In this document: positions 27,101 through 39,729 of the stretch, one piece after another
Numbering within the stretch: position 1 is the stretch's first letter
How the letters are laid out: the number at the start of each line of letters is the position of its first letter
Assembly: GCA_026874595.1 (NCBI GenBank)
Contig: CM049310.1
Coordinates: 69,759,556 to 69,823,555 of the forward strand
Reading direction: 5' to 3'
Source of the DNA: Sipunculus nudus
Taxonomy: Eukaryota; Annelida; Sipuncula; Golfingiida; Sipunculidae
Length of the DNA: 64,000 bases
Program-made: the position numbers and the translations under genes
Notes under the pieces: generated by a model
The model's input: the letters and a program-made list of their open reading frames with translations, nothing else
The model's database searches: none
Told to the model about the DNA's origin: nothing

Positions 27101-30100
27101 CTTGTTTTATTTTACATGAAGAATATCTAGAAATGGGTCAGCTGCAGGCAGGTGCGTAGACTTGTTTTTATTTAACATAGAGAATATCAAGAAATGGGTC
27201 AGCTGTTGGCATGTGCGGAGGTTTTATTTTACATAGAGAATATCAAGAAATGGGTCAGCTGTTGGCAGGTGCGTAGGTTTTTATTTAGCATAGAGAACAT
27301 CAAGAAATGGGTCAGCTACTTGCAGGTGCGTAACTTGCTTTTATTTTACAAAGAGAATATCAGGAAATGGGTCGGCTGCTGGCAGTTGCGTAACTTGTTT
27401 TTATTTTACATAGAGAACATCAAGAAATGGGTAAGCTGCTCATAGACTTGTTTTCATTTAACATAGAGAATAAAAAGAAATGGGTCAGCTGTTGACAGGT
27501 GCGTAGACTTGTTTTTATTTTGCATTGAGAATATCAAGAAATGGGTCAGCAACTGGTAGGTGCGTAACTTTTTTTTTATTTTACATGGAGAATATCAGGA
27601 AATGGGTCAGCAACTGGCAGGTGCGTACACTTGATTTATTTTACATAGAGAATATCAAAAAATGGGTCGGCTGCTGGCAGTTGCGTAACTTGTTTTTATT
27701 TTAAACAGAGAATATCAAGAAATGGGTCGGCTGCTAGCAGGTGCGTAGGTTATTATTTAGCATAAAGAACATCAAGAAATGGGTCAGCTACTTGCAGGTG
27801 CGCAGTCTTGTTTTTATTTTACTTAGAGAATATCAAGAAATGGGTCGGCTGCTGGCAGTTGCGTAACTTGTTTTTATTTTACACAGAGAATATCAAGAAA
27901 TGGGTCGGCTGCTAGCAGGTGCATAGGCTTGTTTTTATTTTACATAGAGAATATATAGAAATGGGTCAGCTGCAGGCAGGTGTATAGACTTGTTTTTTAT
28001 ATTTTACATAAAGAATATCAGGGAATGGGTCGGCTTCAGGCAGGTGCGTAGACTTGTTTTTATTTTACATTGAGAATATCAAGAAATTGGTCAGCTGTTG
28101 GCAGGTGCGTAGGTTTTTATTAAGCATAGAGAACATCAAGAAACGGGTCAGCTACTTGCAGGTGCACAGACTTGTTTTTATTTTACATAGAGAATATAAT
28201 AAAATGGGTCAGCTACTGGCGGGTGCATAGACTTGTTTTTATTTTACATAGAGAATATCAAGAAATGGGTCAGCTGTTGGCAGATGCGTAGGTTTTTATT
28301 TAGCATAGAGAACATCAAGTAATGGGTCAGCTACTTGCAGGTGCGCAAACTTGTTTTTATTTTACATAGGGAATATTAGGAAATGGGTCAGCTACTGGCA
28401 GGTGCGTAGACTTGTTTTTATTTTACATAGAGAATATCAAGAAATGGGTCAGCTGTTGGCAGGTGCGTAGGTTTTTATTTTACATAGAAAATTTTAAGCA
28501 ATCGGTCAGCTGTTGGCAGTTGCATAACTTGTTTTTATTTTACATAGAGAACATCAAGAAATAGGTAAGCTGCTGGCAGGTGCTGAGACTTATATTTATT
28601 TAACATTTAGGATATCAAGAAATAGGTCAGCTGCTTGCAGTTGCGCAGACTTGTTTTTATTTTACATAGAGAACATCAAGAAATGGGTAAGCTGCTGGCA
28701 GGTGCATAGACTTGTTTTTATTTAACATTGAGTATATCAAGAAATGGGTCAGCTGTTGGCAGGTGCGTAACTTGTTTTTATTTAACATAGAGAATAAAAA
28801 GAAATTGGTCAGCTGCTGGCAGGTGCGCAGACTTGTTTTTATTCTACATAGAGAATATCAGGAAATGGGTCAGCTACGGGCAGGTGCGTAGGTTTTTATT
28901 TAGCATAGAGAACATCAAGAAATGGGTCAGCTGCTAGCAGTTGCGCAGACTTGTTTTTATTTTACATAGAGAATATCAGGAAATGGGATCAGCTACTGGC
29001 AGGTGCGTAGACTTGTTTTTATTTTACATAGAGAATATCAAGAAATGGGTCAGCTGTTGGCAGGTGCGTAGGTTTTTATTTAGCATAGAGAACATCAAGA
29101 AATGGGTCAGCTGCTTGCAGGTGCGCAGTCTTGTTTTTATTTTACTTAGAGAATATCAGGAAATGGGTCAGCTACTGGCAGGTGCGTAGACTTGTTTTTA
29201 TTTTACATACAGAATATCAAGAAATGGGTCAGCTGTTGGCAGGTGCGTAGGTTTTTATTTAGCATAGAGAACATCAAGAAATGGGTCAGCTGCTTGCAGG
29301 TGCGCAGTCTTGTTTTTATTTTACTTAGAGAATATCAGGAAATGGGTCAGCTACTGGCAGGTGCGTAGACTTGTTTTTATTTTACATACAGAATATCAAG
29401 AAATGGGTCAGCTGTTGGCAGGTGCGTAGGTTTTTATTTTACATAGAGAATATCAAGTATTTGGTCAGCTGCTGGCAGTTGCGTAACTTTTTTTATTTAA
29501 CATAGAGAATGAAAAGAAATGGGTCACCTGCTGGCAGGTGCGCAGACTATATACATTCCTTATTTATAGACTTTATGTAATTTCTGGCTTACTCTGCCGA
29601 CATATTAATGGACTAGAGGTAAGTCCTGCAAAGAAAAGTTCTCTGTCTGTCTAAAACTATATGTAAACACGGTACATGTTGACTGACAGAAAAAGCATAT
29701 AACCTGAGGTGGTTTACTGTACATGTTCAGAAGATAATATTTCACTAGTTGTTATTATCATTTGCAAATTCTGGTGATTTAGCCCTGTTTCCTTTTAGGA
29801 TGTGCTTAAGTAATGAATGACGGCAATTTTGTCGGGTCTCCCACATGTTGTATATAAAAAACGAACAAGTCAGCTTGTAAATTGTGGCAACGGCGCTTTT
29901 TCTTTTTTTATTAAAGAAGTATTCTAAATCCTTATTCAATTTACGTCAAATATCTTAATAGATACCTTTAACAGAAACGTGTTACATAGTGTAAGAAAGC
30001 TTGCTCTAATATGCCATACGTTGAAAATATCGTGAAAACCCTGTAAACGATATGATGTTTATATAATGCTTTTAAAACAGGAATATTACATTTTCCAACC

Positions 30101-31306
30101 ACTTTCTTGTAATATGTTTATATGTTAAATAAATGTTTATATATTGCATAATTTATAAATGAAGGAATGAACGAACGAAAACTTGAAATACATGTTCAAA
30201 GGCCATAGACAACAACTGTAGTCTTATCCAAAAGTAGTCCTACTATACTTGCATTTAGTTTAAGATGGGTTAATTCTACTATAAAATGTGGAAGCTACGG
30301 CGTTCCCCGTCATTTTGACACAGGATTTCGTGATATGGGAGGACTACTTTTGTCATTGAAATTTCACACACAGGTGGGTAGTGAGGATATACAGAACGAA
30401 CTGTTGTCCCCTGACCAAAAACCAAAATCTTAGACCAATCAAAGTTTTTTTTAGGGGGGGGAGAGAAATGTAGTTCTCTTCTTTTTCAGCGGGGGCCTTG
30501 TTCAGCAGATCATACGGATTGTGGTTGCTTTGCTTGACGTCTTGAGATTGGATTTATTTTTTACATGTTTAGCTGATTATATTCAACAGGTTTATTCAAT
30601 TAAATTTTTCTTGTTTATTTGTTTATTCTGCAACCCAAATGTAGGGCATAAATAAATGTAGCAGAATAATCTCTGAAACTGATGTTTAATGTTCAAGGAA
30701 TGTCCGAGGAAAGTGGCCATTCAAGCTCTCGGCTGCCGTTGACTTTCCTTTTCCCTGTCTTGACATTAGGATTATTCAGATACTACAGTGTACTCTTTAG
30801 CTAGAAATATGGGACATGTATAATAGGTCATAAGAATAGAAGTAGACAAAAAGTATATATACAAATAGAAAAAAAGGTCTGATTTTTCTAGCTAGATTTT
30901 TTCCACTCTTCATCAATGTCTTGTGAATGATAATATCATGTATCTAAAATAGACTCAACTGCATTAAATTTATATTTTTAAAAACTTGTACTTTAAAAAA
31001 ACAGTCCAAATCATTTGAAACGATATATGTAGGTTGAAGATTTGAGCCGGAATCCAAAATTCACAAGGTAGTTCCAAAAGTCATTGTTCATTTGTCTTTT
31101 CAGGAAAACTTCCCTGGACGATACAAGGCGTTCCATTACTATAGCCTGGGTGCTGCTATGGAAACCATCCTTTACTTTATGATTACCCTGATGTCTTCGA
31201 AACTCAAGAGCAGGGTGAGTGAAGCGTAAGGAGTCTTCTTATTTATATGTAAAAAAATTACTCCTTATATCTCTTCTTTTGATATACCAATTAAGCACAG
31301 TTGTTT

Positions 31307-31358
<52 letters not shown>

Positions 31359-33093
31359 CATACATTTCAGGCCAATATACAAATCGTTACGGAATGTTTC
31401 AAGTTAGGGTGTAACAATAGAGGTACCTGTCTGAAAGACCACCTGTCTAATAAGACCACTTGTCTTTAAGACCACCCTTGAGTGAACCGAAAGCATTCAC
31501 ATTAGTCATAACTGTAAAAAGACCAATTGACAATGAAGACCCCTGCTGGCCAGTCCAACCGGTGATCTTATTACACAGGTTCACTGTATATATAATTTCA
31601 TATAACATTATGCTGTGTTGATGATGATTATTGATATTTTTATTATCCAGATCTTTATGCATGGCCACTCACTTGAAAAACTATATGAGCATGTGCCAAT
31701 GGAGCTTTTACCTGAAGAATATCTCCCAGATGAATACACAGGACCACACGCGGGATCTCTCAAAGACATTACAGGTAAGGCATTCAATAAAATTAATACT
31801 CCAACTTTCTTACAAGTGCTCTTTTTATTGTTTGACACGGGCGTAACTCGTGTTTTAGTTGCACTCTCAGTTTAATCCGTACTGGTTGAACTCTCGTTGT
31901 CATGCTAGCTTGGGGCGTTCTCGCCTTGCCGAGCCGGGTCGGGCTCACGTGTGGACCCTGGTATGTATATAGAGACACAGCGATGTTCTTCTAGATGATT
32001 CCTGTAACGCGTGTTTACTGTGTATTATGTTAGATCCTTTAGACTGTTCGAGAAGTGGAAAATTCTCGACTTGGGGCAAGAAGTTATAAATAGGGGGCTG
32101 TGTTTTAAAGCCGAGAGAGAGGTGAGAGAATATCCCAGCAGACACAGACGTGTGGAACCTATCCGATTATCCAGTAATTTCAGGGATTCTACTATTACTA
32201 ACACTTTACAATTTAGTGCTGCCTGTCTCAAGTTTACTTTCTGGATTGTTACAAGAAATTTACATTGGACTGTTATTCTCCGAGAGAATTCGTGTGAGCT
32301 GTTCGCCGGCTTATACATTTTAAAGAACTTATCGTTGTGACAGTGGTGGTATCCAGGTACTGTGCACTTTGTTTATTTTACTTTGTGATTGTACTGACTT
32401 GTTTTTATACGGCTGTTATATTGTGTAATTGTATTGATTTAGTGTATTGTAATTTTAGGGTTGTTTTAATAATAAAAAATTTTAAAAATAGAGTTATTTG
32501 TTAACAAAAAAACCCACTGACTTCTTTAATTATTCCCCTAGACATTTCAAGCTGCCTAGTGTTACAGAATCTGATTTTTGTATCTCCTTGACAAAATCTG
32601 TGTTCATCACGCATACGTGATCTGTTGATATTAGGTTCCGTAATAACTTATAAATACTTATCACCGCACATAGGCCTGTTGTTTTGTTTATATCAACGTG
32701 TTTATAATAGGTTTGGGGTTCGCTAAAATAATCAAAACAAATTCAACAAGGGCATCTGGCAGCAAGTCAGATAAGCCAGAGCTTTGCAACTGGCGTTTTG
32801 CATATGCAACCTACCACTTTAGGTTACATGTTTTTCCCGTTTGTCAACACTGCAGTGCTTACAAACACGTTGCTGATAACCAAGTTCACACATCCTTCAT
32901 GAAGGTGTTATAAGAACTTTTCGCAACCGAAATTACCAATAATTCATTAATATATACACAGGGTAAGCCAGAAATCATTTAAATTCTCTTTCAAAATGTA
33001 GGTGATTGGGTACCTTAAAGTACAAAACATTACAACGCCATTAAATAGGGGGACAAAAAGTAAAATACCTTTAATCACACGATATATATATAT

Positions 33094-33157
<64 letters not shown>

Positions 33158-33353
33158 ACATTCATATGAAGATATGATACAATTTACCATGTTATTATTT
33201 TAACTTTTAGCGAACTTCCGTGACAAGGTTACTCAGCCCGAATTCCGTAGCCGGACGCTCCGCTGGTCAGATGGACGTTACGGAGTTAACGACAAAATGC
33301 GTCCAGCAGAAACCGGTATGGAGGCGTCATTCAGGAAACTTAACGTAGATTAA
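21187..33353 (+). CDS. CRAL-TRIO gene 4, frameshifted in exon 3a as read
   Basis: Fourth CRAL-TRIO paralogue. Exons: 21187-21358, 25173-25332, 25512-25572, 26779-26969, 31104-31214, 31651-31774, 33211-33353 (stop TAA). Phases match gene 3 except that exon 3a is 61 nt instead of 62. An A-run at 25533-25536 has four As where the family frame needs five. As read, translation stops at TAG 26803-26805 after about 139 residues. With one extra A all exons would be in frame for about 320 residues. Otherwise the exons are well kept: ERMGAVRALREWIRQQ, MFLRGAKFSQLKARKMLEG, NFPGRYKAFHYY, MELLPEEYLPDEYTGPHAGS and C-terminus SFRKLNVD. This favours a sequencing error or very recent loss. The start ATG (CCACAATGA) has A at -3. 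Introns after exons 3a and 3b begin with tandem arrays copied from the exon ends. The role is as for genes 1-3: intracellular carriage of a hydrophobic ligand. Confidence 0.9.
21671..21922 (+). mobile_element. tRNA-derived SINE, copy 1
   Basis: B-box-like GGGTTCGTTCCCC sits in a tRNA-like head (CTCGGCTCTCTCCGCTGGAG), followed by a central block with GGTTTTCTCCGGGTTCTCC and GGTTTCCTCCA, and a tail ending TGTAAAATAAATAAAG. Related copies are at 24936-25146 and 47881-48040. Intron 1 of gene 4. Confidence 0.8.
22035..22255. repeat. Dispersed repeat with CCTGGCGGAGGCAA end, copy 2
   Basis: Shares GATGACGTTCCTG, the ACAAACACACACAC segment and CGGGAATG with 63140-63375, and CTCCTGGCGGAGGCAA with 8225-8465. 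Confidence 0.55.
22590..23180. repeat. Two-fold internal repeat of an unnamed dispersed element
   Basis: The parts around 22715-22860 and 23045-23180 resemble each other (GGTGGCGCCACTTCTGTTTA against GGTGACGCCACCTCTGTTTA; TCATATA.A.GG.TTCC..GGAGC). Similar GGTGGCGCCACC phrases occur near 56310 and 60760. Not coding. Intron 1 of gene 4. Confidence 0.5.
24745..24935. repeat. Degenerate trinucleotide (ATT/AGT)n repeat
   Basis: A long run of ATT, AGT and ACT triplets directly before the SINE at 24936. The open frame across it is low-complexity. Confidence 0.85.
24936..25146 (+). mobile_element. tRNA-derived SINE, copy 2, abutting exon 2 of gene 4
   Basis: A-box-like TGGCTAGTCGAGG and B-box-like GGGTTCGGTCCC in the head, then GGTCGGTGGTTTTCTCCGG and a tail ending CAATCCATATAAAAAAAATA. 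The tail lies 26 bp before exon 2 of gene 4 (25173), so the branch point or upstream pyrimidine tract may be partly SINE-derived. Confidence 0.82.
25561..26462 (+). repeat. 51-bp minisatellite seeded on the exon 3a splice donor
   Basis: Starting at the last bases of exon 3a (CTACG then GTAAGTCACAGC), a unit of about 51 bp is repeated roughly 12 times. Each unit has CTATGGTAAGTCACAGCTAC, then TGGGTATTTAGGATCTGA and a CTATTCTACCCC stretch. Donors in the first units are 51 bp apart (25573, 25624, 25675). An unrelated insertion (about 25845-26160) splits the array. Most units keep a good GTAAGT donor. Confidence 0.9.
26464..26519. repeat. (TAA)n/(TTA)n self-complementary microsatellite
   Basis: TAA units switch to TTA units halfway, making a perfect hairpin-forming tract directly after the 51-bp array. 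Confidence 0.93.
26931..29548 (+). repeat. About 60-bp minisatellite made from the end of exon 3b plus its donor (44 copies)
   Basis: The last 39 nt of exon 3b (26931-26969, coding SIENIKKWVGCWQ) plus about 22 nt of intron form the unit. Reading along the intron gives 43 further copies of the AAATGGGTCAGCTGCTGGCAG core followed by GTGCGTAGACTTG and TTTTATTTTACATAGAGAA. The period is 57-61 bp. The part at 29042-29399 is a perfect doubled 179-bp three-unit block. Most copies keep CAG|GTGCGT, so the intron has dozens of potential donors. Confidence 0.95.
31311..31353. repeat. (AT)n microsatellite
   Basis: AT run about 100 bp after exon 4 of gene 4. Confidence 0.93.
31417..31588. mobile_element. 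Tc1/mariner-like MITE fragment
   Basis: Contains ACCTGTCTGAAAGACCACC, TCTAATAAGACCAC and GAGTGAACCGAAAGCAT as in 51830-52030, and ends CAGGTTCACTG followed by TA. Lies between exons 4 and 5 of gene 4. Confidence 0.65.
31890..32480 (+). other. Possible LTR-retroelement fragment
   Basis: TATAAATAGGGGG at about 32086 looks like an LTR promoter TATA box, and GTGACAGTGGTGGTATCC at about 32337 resembles the LTR-end/primer-site junction of some gypsy-type elements. No gag-pol coding sequence and no second LTR were seen. Intron 5 of gene 4. Confidence 0.25.
32680..33001 (+). repeat. Dispersed repeat family A, copy 3
   Basis: Close relative of 397-712 in the same orientation, in intron 5 of gene 4. 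Confidence 0.7.
33083..33153. repeat. (AT)n microsatellite
   Basis: AT run ending 57 bp before exon 6 of gene 4. Confidence 0.95.
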
Positions 33354-34984
33354 AATGGACAATAGCTATCTATAATCTACACATGTATATATTACGTCGT
33401 GTTGAGATTACGTGTTCAATTGCTTATAGTATATTTTTCGTTTTGACGATGTGTATAGATTGGTTTTACGCTCTATTCATGCCCGCCATGGAAACACCTG
33501 GTTTCTGGTTTGCATGCATGGCCAGTCGCCACAACTAAGTATATCTACGGTAAATCCGCCCAACTGTCGCCCTTGCTGTCGGTCATGGGAAACGGGCATA
33601 CTCGTTTACACCCATAAGGAGAATAACAACCCTGGAGTGTGTTGGTGGGGGCCGGGGGGGGGGCATTTTTTATCGATGTGTACAGTGTTCATGCCAACTG
33701 AGCAGAGCCGAAGTTAACAGGCTTTTAGTCACTGCAACTAGGGCTGCCCCTGAGCCGGAAAATGAAGATGTTCGACCGTCCCTATGATTAGCTGATTTTT
33801 TAAGCGGGGCACCAGTCTACGGAAATGTTGAGACTGCATTCAGTTAAAACATATTTCGGATTAGTGCTGATGTTCTGTAATTTTATTTCATTTTTTTTTA
33901 TCAGATGTAGCTTTGTATAATGTTGTAAAACCATGTTAAAGACTTATACTTTTAACAAGCTGAGTTATCATTTTATTTTAATTTTGTGATAAATGCACAT
34001 ATATTATAAAGCCTTCCTTGCTATATTGTAAAAGTTATTATATAACATCTGACATTGGTATTATGTCATGCTTCAAGGGGAGATCAAACATCTCATTAAC
34101 AGAGTCTTGGTGTTTTCATGGCATCACTTTTTCCGTCTGTGTGAGCTTGATCGTACTAGGACTATGGACATCCTGGATGTTTTTGGGCGTTCACTGATCC
34201 ATGAACATCATGTTACGTGTAGATAAAGTGGTAAAACACTATGTTCATAACTTAATATACGCTCCTCCTAAAATGGAACTGGTCAAATATAATGGTGGTG
34301 TGAAAAATGTATTCCTAGTGAAAGATAAACCCCGTTACACCGCACAAGCAATATTCGATTGAAAATCGTACACTATAATGTAATAATAATGATTAAATTT
34401 ACAACTATAATTATAAGCACAATTACTTTAATTTAGTTCTGATGATGAGCATATAGACAAATTTAGGCGACTCCTCTTTTTTGAAATCATGAAATAAAAC
34501 TGAGTAACATTCAATTTTAATGTGTGCTAAAAATAAACTCAACATTTTTTTCGACTGTTATATCTAAATTGTATCATCAAATGTGGTTATGTGAATTGTG
34601 CACCATCCGTCGTTTCGAATCTTAAGCTTTTGATATTTAGATGCAATAGTTTTTAAGCATTAAGTGAAAAAAAAAACATCTGTGAAGTTTAACATAGGAT
34701 CCAGGTGTACAAGTTTTATTCATAATCATGGAGTCATTTACAAAGCTTTCAGACACTTGTACGTGTACAGCTGCAGACATTTTACAGGATGGGTTGTTGC
34801 ATCTCCGTCGATAAGTGTCAATGAGTCTGGCCTGGCCCGTGCACATCAACTTCAAAATTAAGCATGAGAATTTCACATAATTGGCTCTATTACCCCCCCC
34901 CCCCCCCCCAAAGTTGTCTCCAGGGGTTGAGTTGAAACTTGTGGGGTGGGGGGGGGGGGGTGACAGGGAGTCAAAGACACACAC

Positions 34985-34987
<3 letters not shown>

Positions 34988-35025
<38 letters not shown>
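34988..35025. repeat. (CA)n microsatellite
   Basis: About 19 CA units next to C14 and G12 homopolymer tracts. Confidence 0.93.
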
Positions 35026-35036
<11 letters not shown>

Positions 35037-35829
35037 CGTCTGTATCAAACATTTCAAATATATATACTTGATCACATTTCACATATATTACAATTCAGTA
35101 TAGGATTTTAGAAAATAAGGTATTATGTTTTAAGTATAAGTTCATTCTAAACTGGTTTAGATATAATATTTCTTAGTTAACTCATAAATAGAACCAAAGT
35201 CTAAAATTTATATACATTTGCAATATGTAAATGTCATTCTCTGAATAGTGGGGGATGATTACATTGACCATCCCCCCGCCCCCGGCCTTTGCCAAAAAGT
35301 GGGGGGTATATATCCCCCCCTGCCCCATCCCCTCCTTTATTGACGCCCCTGGTATTTGTCAACACACAAATGATCGCTGAAAGTTGACAGGAATGTCAAA
35401 GAAACTTTGTGCTAGGAAGGATCATAGGCCAGTTTAGTTGGTTAATATAGTTTCGGGGTGCAATGAAGGGTCTGACTGAAGCTGTCTTAGACCCTCCAAG
35501 CGCTCCAGTTGGAAGGGTCTTGGACCCGTTCCCTGGGCGCTCTCTTGGCGTAGAAATTTCGATTGAGTCTTGGGACGGCCCTTAATTTCTGCATCCCCGT
35601 CATTATTAGTTTTGATGCCATTTTCTGTTAAAGGGGTTCTTGGAGATCATATTTAAAAACATTACCCCTCTGGAAAACTTTCCAAAAGGCTGGAAATCGG
35701 CAATTTATAAACAAACCTCAGTACATAATCTTTTGAAAATATATGGGTTAATGTCAAGGGCTCACTCTACCAAATTGTTATAATGAGAATTTTTTCTGCT
35801 AAATTCAATCAGGACAACCACCATCTCTA

Positions 35830-36070
35830 ATTTTGATGTCCCCTTATTCGGACCTGGGGACTTTTTAAGGTTTTTCATTGGTCCTACTGGCCCTTATCCG
35901 GACCTTGGGACTTTTTTAAGGCTTTGTCATCGGTCCTAAGGGTTACAGATCAGTTTTACTGCCTTGACCCCCCTTCCCTTTTTCCATACCTGAGGACTTT
36001 TTTAGGTTTTTATTATAGTCCCCCTGGATTGGACCCCCCCCCCTTCACCTTAATCCTGGATGCGCCCCAG
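35830..36070. repeat. Poly-C-rich element with internal repeats
   Basis: The phrase (TT)CGGACCTGGGGACTTTTTAAGG recurs three to four times with spacing of about 55-80 bp, and the end CCTGGATGCGCCCC matches the ends of 1009-1221 and 4368-4575. Probably a rearranged relative. Confidence 0.5.
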
Positions 36071-38295
36071 CTAAATAAAGTTTGGACGCCAAAATAATTC
36101 GAAAAATAATGGTTAATTCCGAGATGGTTACCAATTTGTCCACTATATGTGGTAAAGCAGGTTCTTTCATTATAAGTTACTTCTTTTGGTTGCAAAAATA
36201 CCAAACACTGAAACTTAATGTAGGAGGTTACATATGTATATCGTATAAGACCATGTAACTTCTATTGGTAACTAGTTGAGACGGCAGATTTTTTTATTTT
36301 AGTACTAATCATAGGTTGAAGTATACGCTCCATCACACTATATACCAAGTTCATGCCATGTAGGACGCCATGTCTATATCTACCTATATATCTGTGTAGC
36401 TGACTAATTATGTACCTTACTTATTCCTAATTATAAAACTTCATTCAATAATACTTTAAATAGGAATTAATTAAGTACAGCTCCGTTTTCGTAATGCAGC
36501 TTTTGTATCCTTACCAAAGCATATCATCAGCAGGCACCTTGATGTTACTTTTACAAGGAGTTAATAAATTAAAGCTCTATTTTCCTAATGCAACTTTTGT
36601 ACCCTTACAAACACATATGATTAGCATGCACTTGTACATCGATGTTACGTTCACAATTTGTTAACTGATTACAGCTCCAAACAGCATCAAGGTTTGTAAA
36701 TCAAGATTTTAACAGATTATATTAGGGTCTTTTAACTCAAATAAACACAAAACTTTTAATAAACAGCCATCAGGTCGACCAATAATTAACGTTAAAAACT
36801 GGTGCATGGTATATCACCAAACCCGCTAGATGATATATTTGTACTAAATAATAAAAGGTATAGCTTTTGAGAACAATATCAGTCAAATTACCAAATTAAT
36901 ATTATTATTATTTAAAATTATTACTGTCATCGTATTTGCATATGACTAAACTGTGTTCATACACCTGGGACTTTCATTACTTTTCAGTTATTAAGAAATG
37001 AACCCTACATGCAATCGATTAATTAGTCATTGATATTTAATAATCAATATTATTGTTGACATACATTAAGTCATTATATTTTAACATAGTTTTATTCTTA
37101 ACACTAAAGTCGGCATATCAGCATGAACATGCTAGTTTTTGAGCATTTTTTTTTTGCAAATTTTTAATCTTTTTGAGATTCTTTCTCGAAAACAGTATAA
37201 AGATGATAATACACTAATAAGCACTATCACACATGAAAAAAAACTACAGAATGCGTCCATTTGAGAATAAATCTGCTTCATGGCAATAAGAAAAATGAAC
37301 TTGATATCACTACAATGGAAGGGGTATTACAACTTAATATTGTACAAGAAGCTGCAGTTAAGTTGTCAATACATGTTTATACTGGAAACAAACTGATATC
37401 AAAAGCAAAATAAAAGTTAGCCGTGCCATAGTCTCCAGCACCCTCTGGTGGCCACAGTCATATATAGAAAACAATAGGGTTCTAATGTTGCCCATACATG
37501 ATAAAATGACCAAGTCTTAAGTCCGTGCTTTCAGACATCTCAGAGAAGATTGAGAGCCAAACACACAAACCCACAGACAGGACGATCAGTCGTACAGTGC
37601 AGACTCAGGGTTACAAGTTAAATGAAGTCAATGTCATTTGTAGCAAATTTTCTACACTTTTTAATCATTGTTAGTTAATCATTTTACAATACTCAATTTT
37701 CATTTACAATCAACAAAATAATTGTATATTATGGACATCTTGAATGGAAAACAGTAGCCTATTACACCAAACAACGAAAACACCGAAATGAAATACCTTG
37801 TGACCTTGATGACCTTAAAATTGACCATCACATTTAAATTTCGCGATGGCATCCACCCACAGCTTTTTCATGTCTCAACACTGGACATTTCCACATGAAT
37901 GCCTTCTGTTAACATGCGATGCCGTAAAAAATAATCCTAGACGACTTTTCAGAGTTTGGCTTGCCTACTAATATTAATTTGTAAAACTTCAAAAGTTTGT
38001 AATGAATGTAAAGGATCGGCCACGGGAAAGGGATGAGTAATAAATATGAATGTCGGTGTGATTAGATAGATTTTTGTGAGGCGACGTGTAAGCGAAGCCA
38101 AGTTTTATTTTTAGTATGAGGTATGTGAGCTATTCAAGTCAGAATATAGATTTCATATTCATAACCCAAGCATATGCATTCAAACCAAACCGCTATTCAA
38201 ATGTAGGCGATATTCAAAATGTTATAAATCAAATCTGGTTGATAGGTGTTCACACTTGAGCTTAAATCAATATGACTATAGCACGAGATAACTTC

Positions 38296-38297
<2 letters not shown>

Positions 38298-38355
<58 letters not shown>

Positions 38356-38367
38356 ACACACACACAC
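38298..38367. repeat. (CT)n(CA)n microsatellite
   Basis: About 19 CT units followed by CA units with one interruption. Confidence 0.93.
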
Positions 38368-38999
38368 AATACGTACATATCATACCAACACTCTCTCCTG
38401 CAATAAAATAAATTTATAATGACATTTTATGAATATAATATTTAAGTGCAGTATAAGAAATATCATCAGTTAGCCTACCTTATAAGAATACATGTCAGAA
38501 CTAGGTTAGTAATAAAAAGATGAACTAATTTATAACTAATTGAGGGACTGTATATAGAATTGCACCTTTTAAAAGGACAACTGAGAGATACATTTAATGG
38601 ACAAAAGGACCAATACGAACAATGGGAAAAACTTGGGGGGGAAAATTCCACTTGTAGTCTGATTTATTACCTGGAGATATCCAAATTCAACTTTAATATA
38701 CATATTACATATCATGTTATTCATGAAATTTGATATTTCGAGACATTCCTGACTCCCAGCATATATTATGTTTGTGACATAGACAGCTTAGCCAGGAAAC
38801 CACGATTACTATACGCAAGATCTGCACCAGAATACTGATGTTACTCTTGGTCTTTGGCCAGATGTACACGACACAGTCATGTATCCTATATACTGGCTGT
38901 ACTTTAGGAGAGTACACAACAGTAACAAGGGGCGGATCCAGGATATAGGAAAAGGTGAGGTCCAACCCAGGAGGACTAATGAATTACTCCTTGGGAGAC

Positions 39000-39480
39000 C
39001 TGCAATTCATAGTACAAATATATAGGTCAAAGTGACCTTGTTTCCTATTGTATCTTAACAGGAACCATCTTGATTGAAAGAGGAACTTCCGAAGTGTAAA
39101 CCTAACTGGAGGTATCATCTTGAAATTAATTTGTGAACAGAAAGCCCCTGTGACCTTGACTTTTTTTTAATTTTGACCAAAATTAACTTATGCTCTCACC
39201 ATACTGGCAAGTCACGCTATGTGTGCAAGATGGAAAGTTAGGGATGAAAAGCTTGGCTTAAAAAGCAGCCACAATCTTTTTAAATAAGTGAGTCCAGTGA
39301 CCTTTGACCTCATGACCCAAAAATCATTTAGGATTTTTTCTTTAGTGGTGGGCCATATGTAAGTCATGCTTTGAATCCATGTGTCAATCCAACCTGGAAT
39401 TATCATCTGGAAACAAATTTGTTTGGATGGACGGATGTACAGACAGAAAGACGAACAGACAGACAGACAGGGTGATTAGT
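39000..39480 (-). repeat. GGTCA-rich repeat, inverted relative of 60.45-62.65 kb
   Basis: The reverse complement shares GGGTCATGAGGTCAAAGGTC, the GGCCCACCACTAAAG segment and a GTTTCCAGATGATAATTCC-like phrase with the insertion in the last seen intron of the NMRAL1-like gene. Confidence 0.6.
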
Positions 39481-39729
39481 ATAGGGCATCCACTTGTGAT
39501 CAATAAACACACCAGGTTTTGGGACACTAGATGGAATCACAGCAGAGAAACTGACATGATTGTTGTCATTTTATAGTAAAAAAAAATATGCGTAAAAAAT
39601 AGGAAATAATGCAGGTGGCGGCACCACTTTTCGGAAACTCACAAAACTAGTCATGGTCAATATTCAAGGCAAGATTCATGACAATCCTTGCATTAATTAG
39701 CAAGATACTGGAGGTTTTGTATCTATTTT

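Noticed and set aside
28941-29189. Open frames with repeated WVSCWQVRR-like blocks taken as a separate gene
   Set aside because: They are the exon-derived minisatellite in intron 3b of gene 4 read through; no independent start or splice support.
31840-32500. LTR retrotransposon with promoter and primer-binding site
   Set aside because: Only a TATA-like box and a weak junction motif; no second LTR or coding region. Kept as a low-confidence feature, not a finding.
34637-35082. Minus-strand open frames rich in Cys-Val
   Set aside because: Translation of (CA)n and homopolymer tracts.
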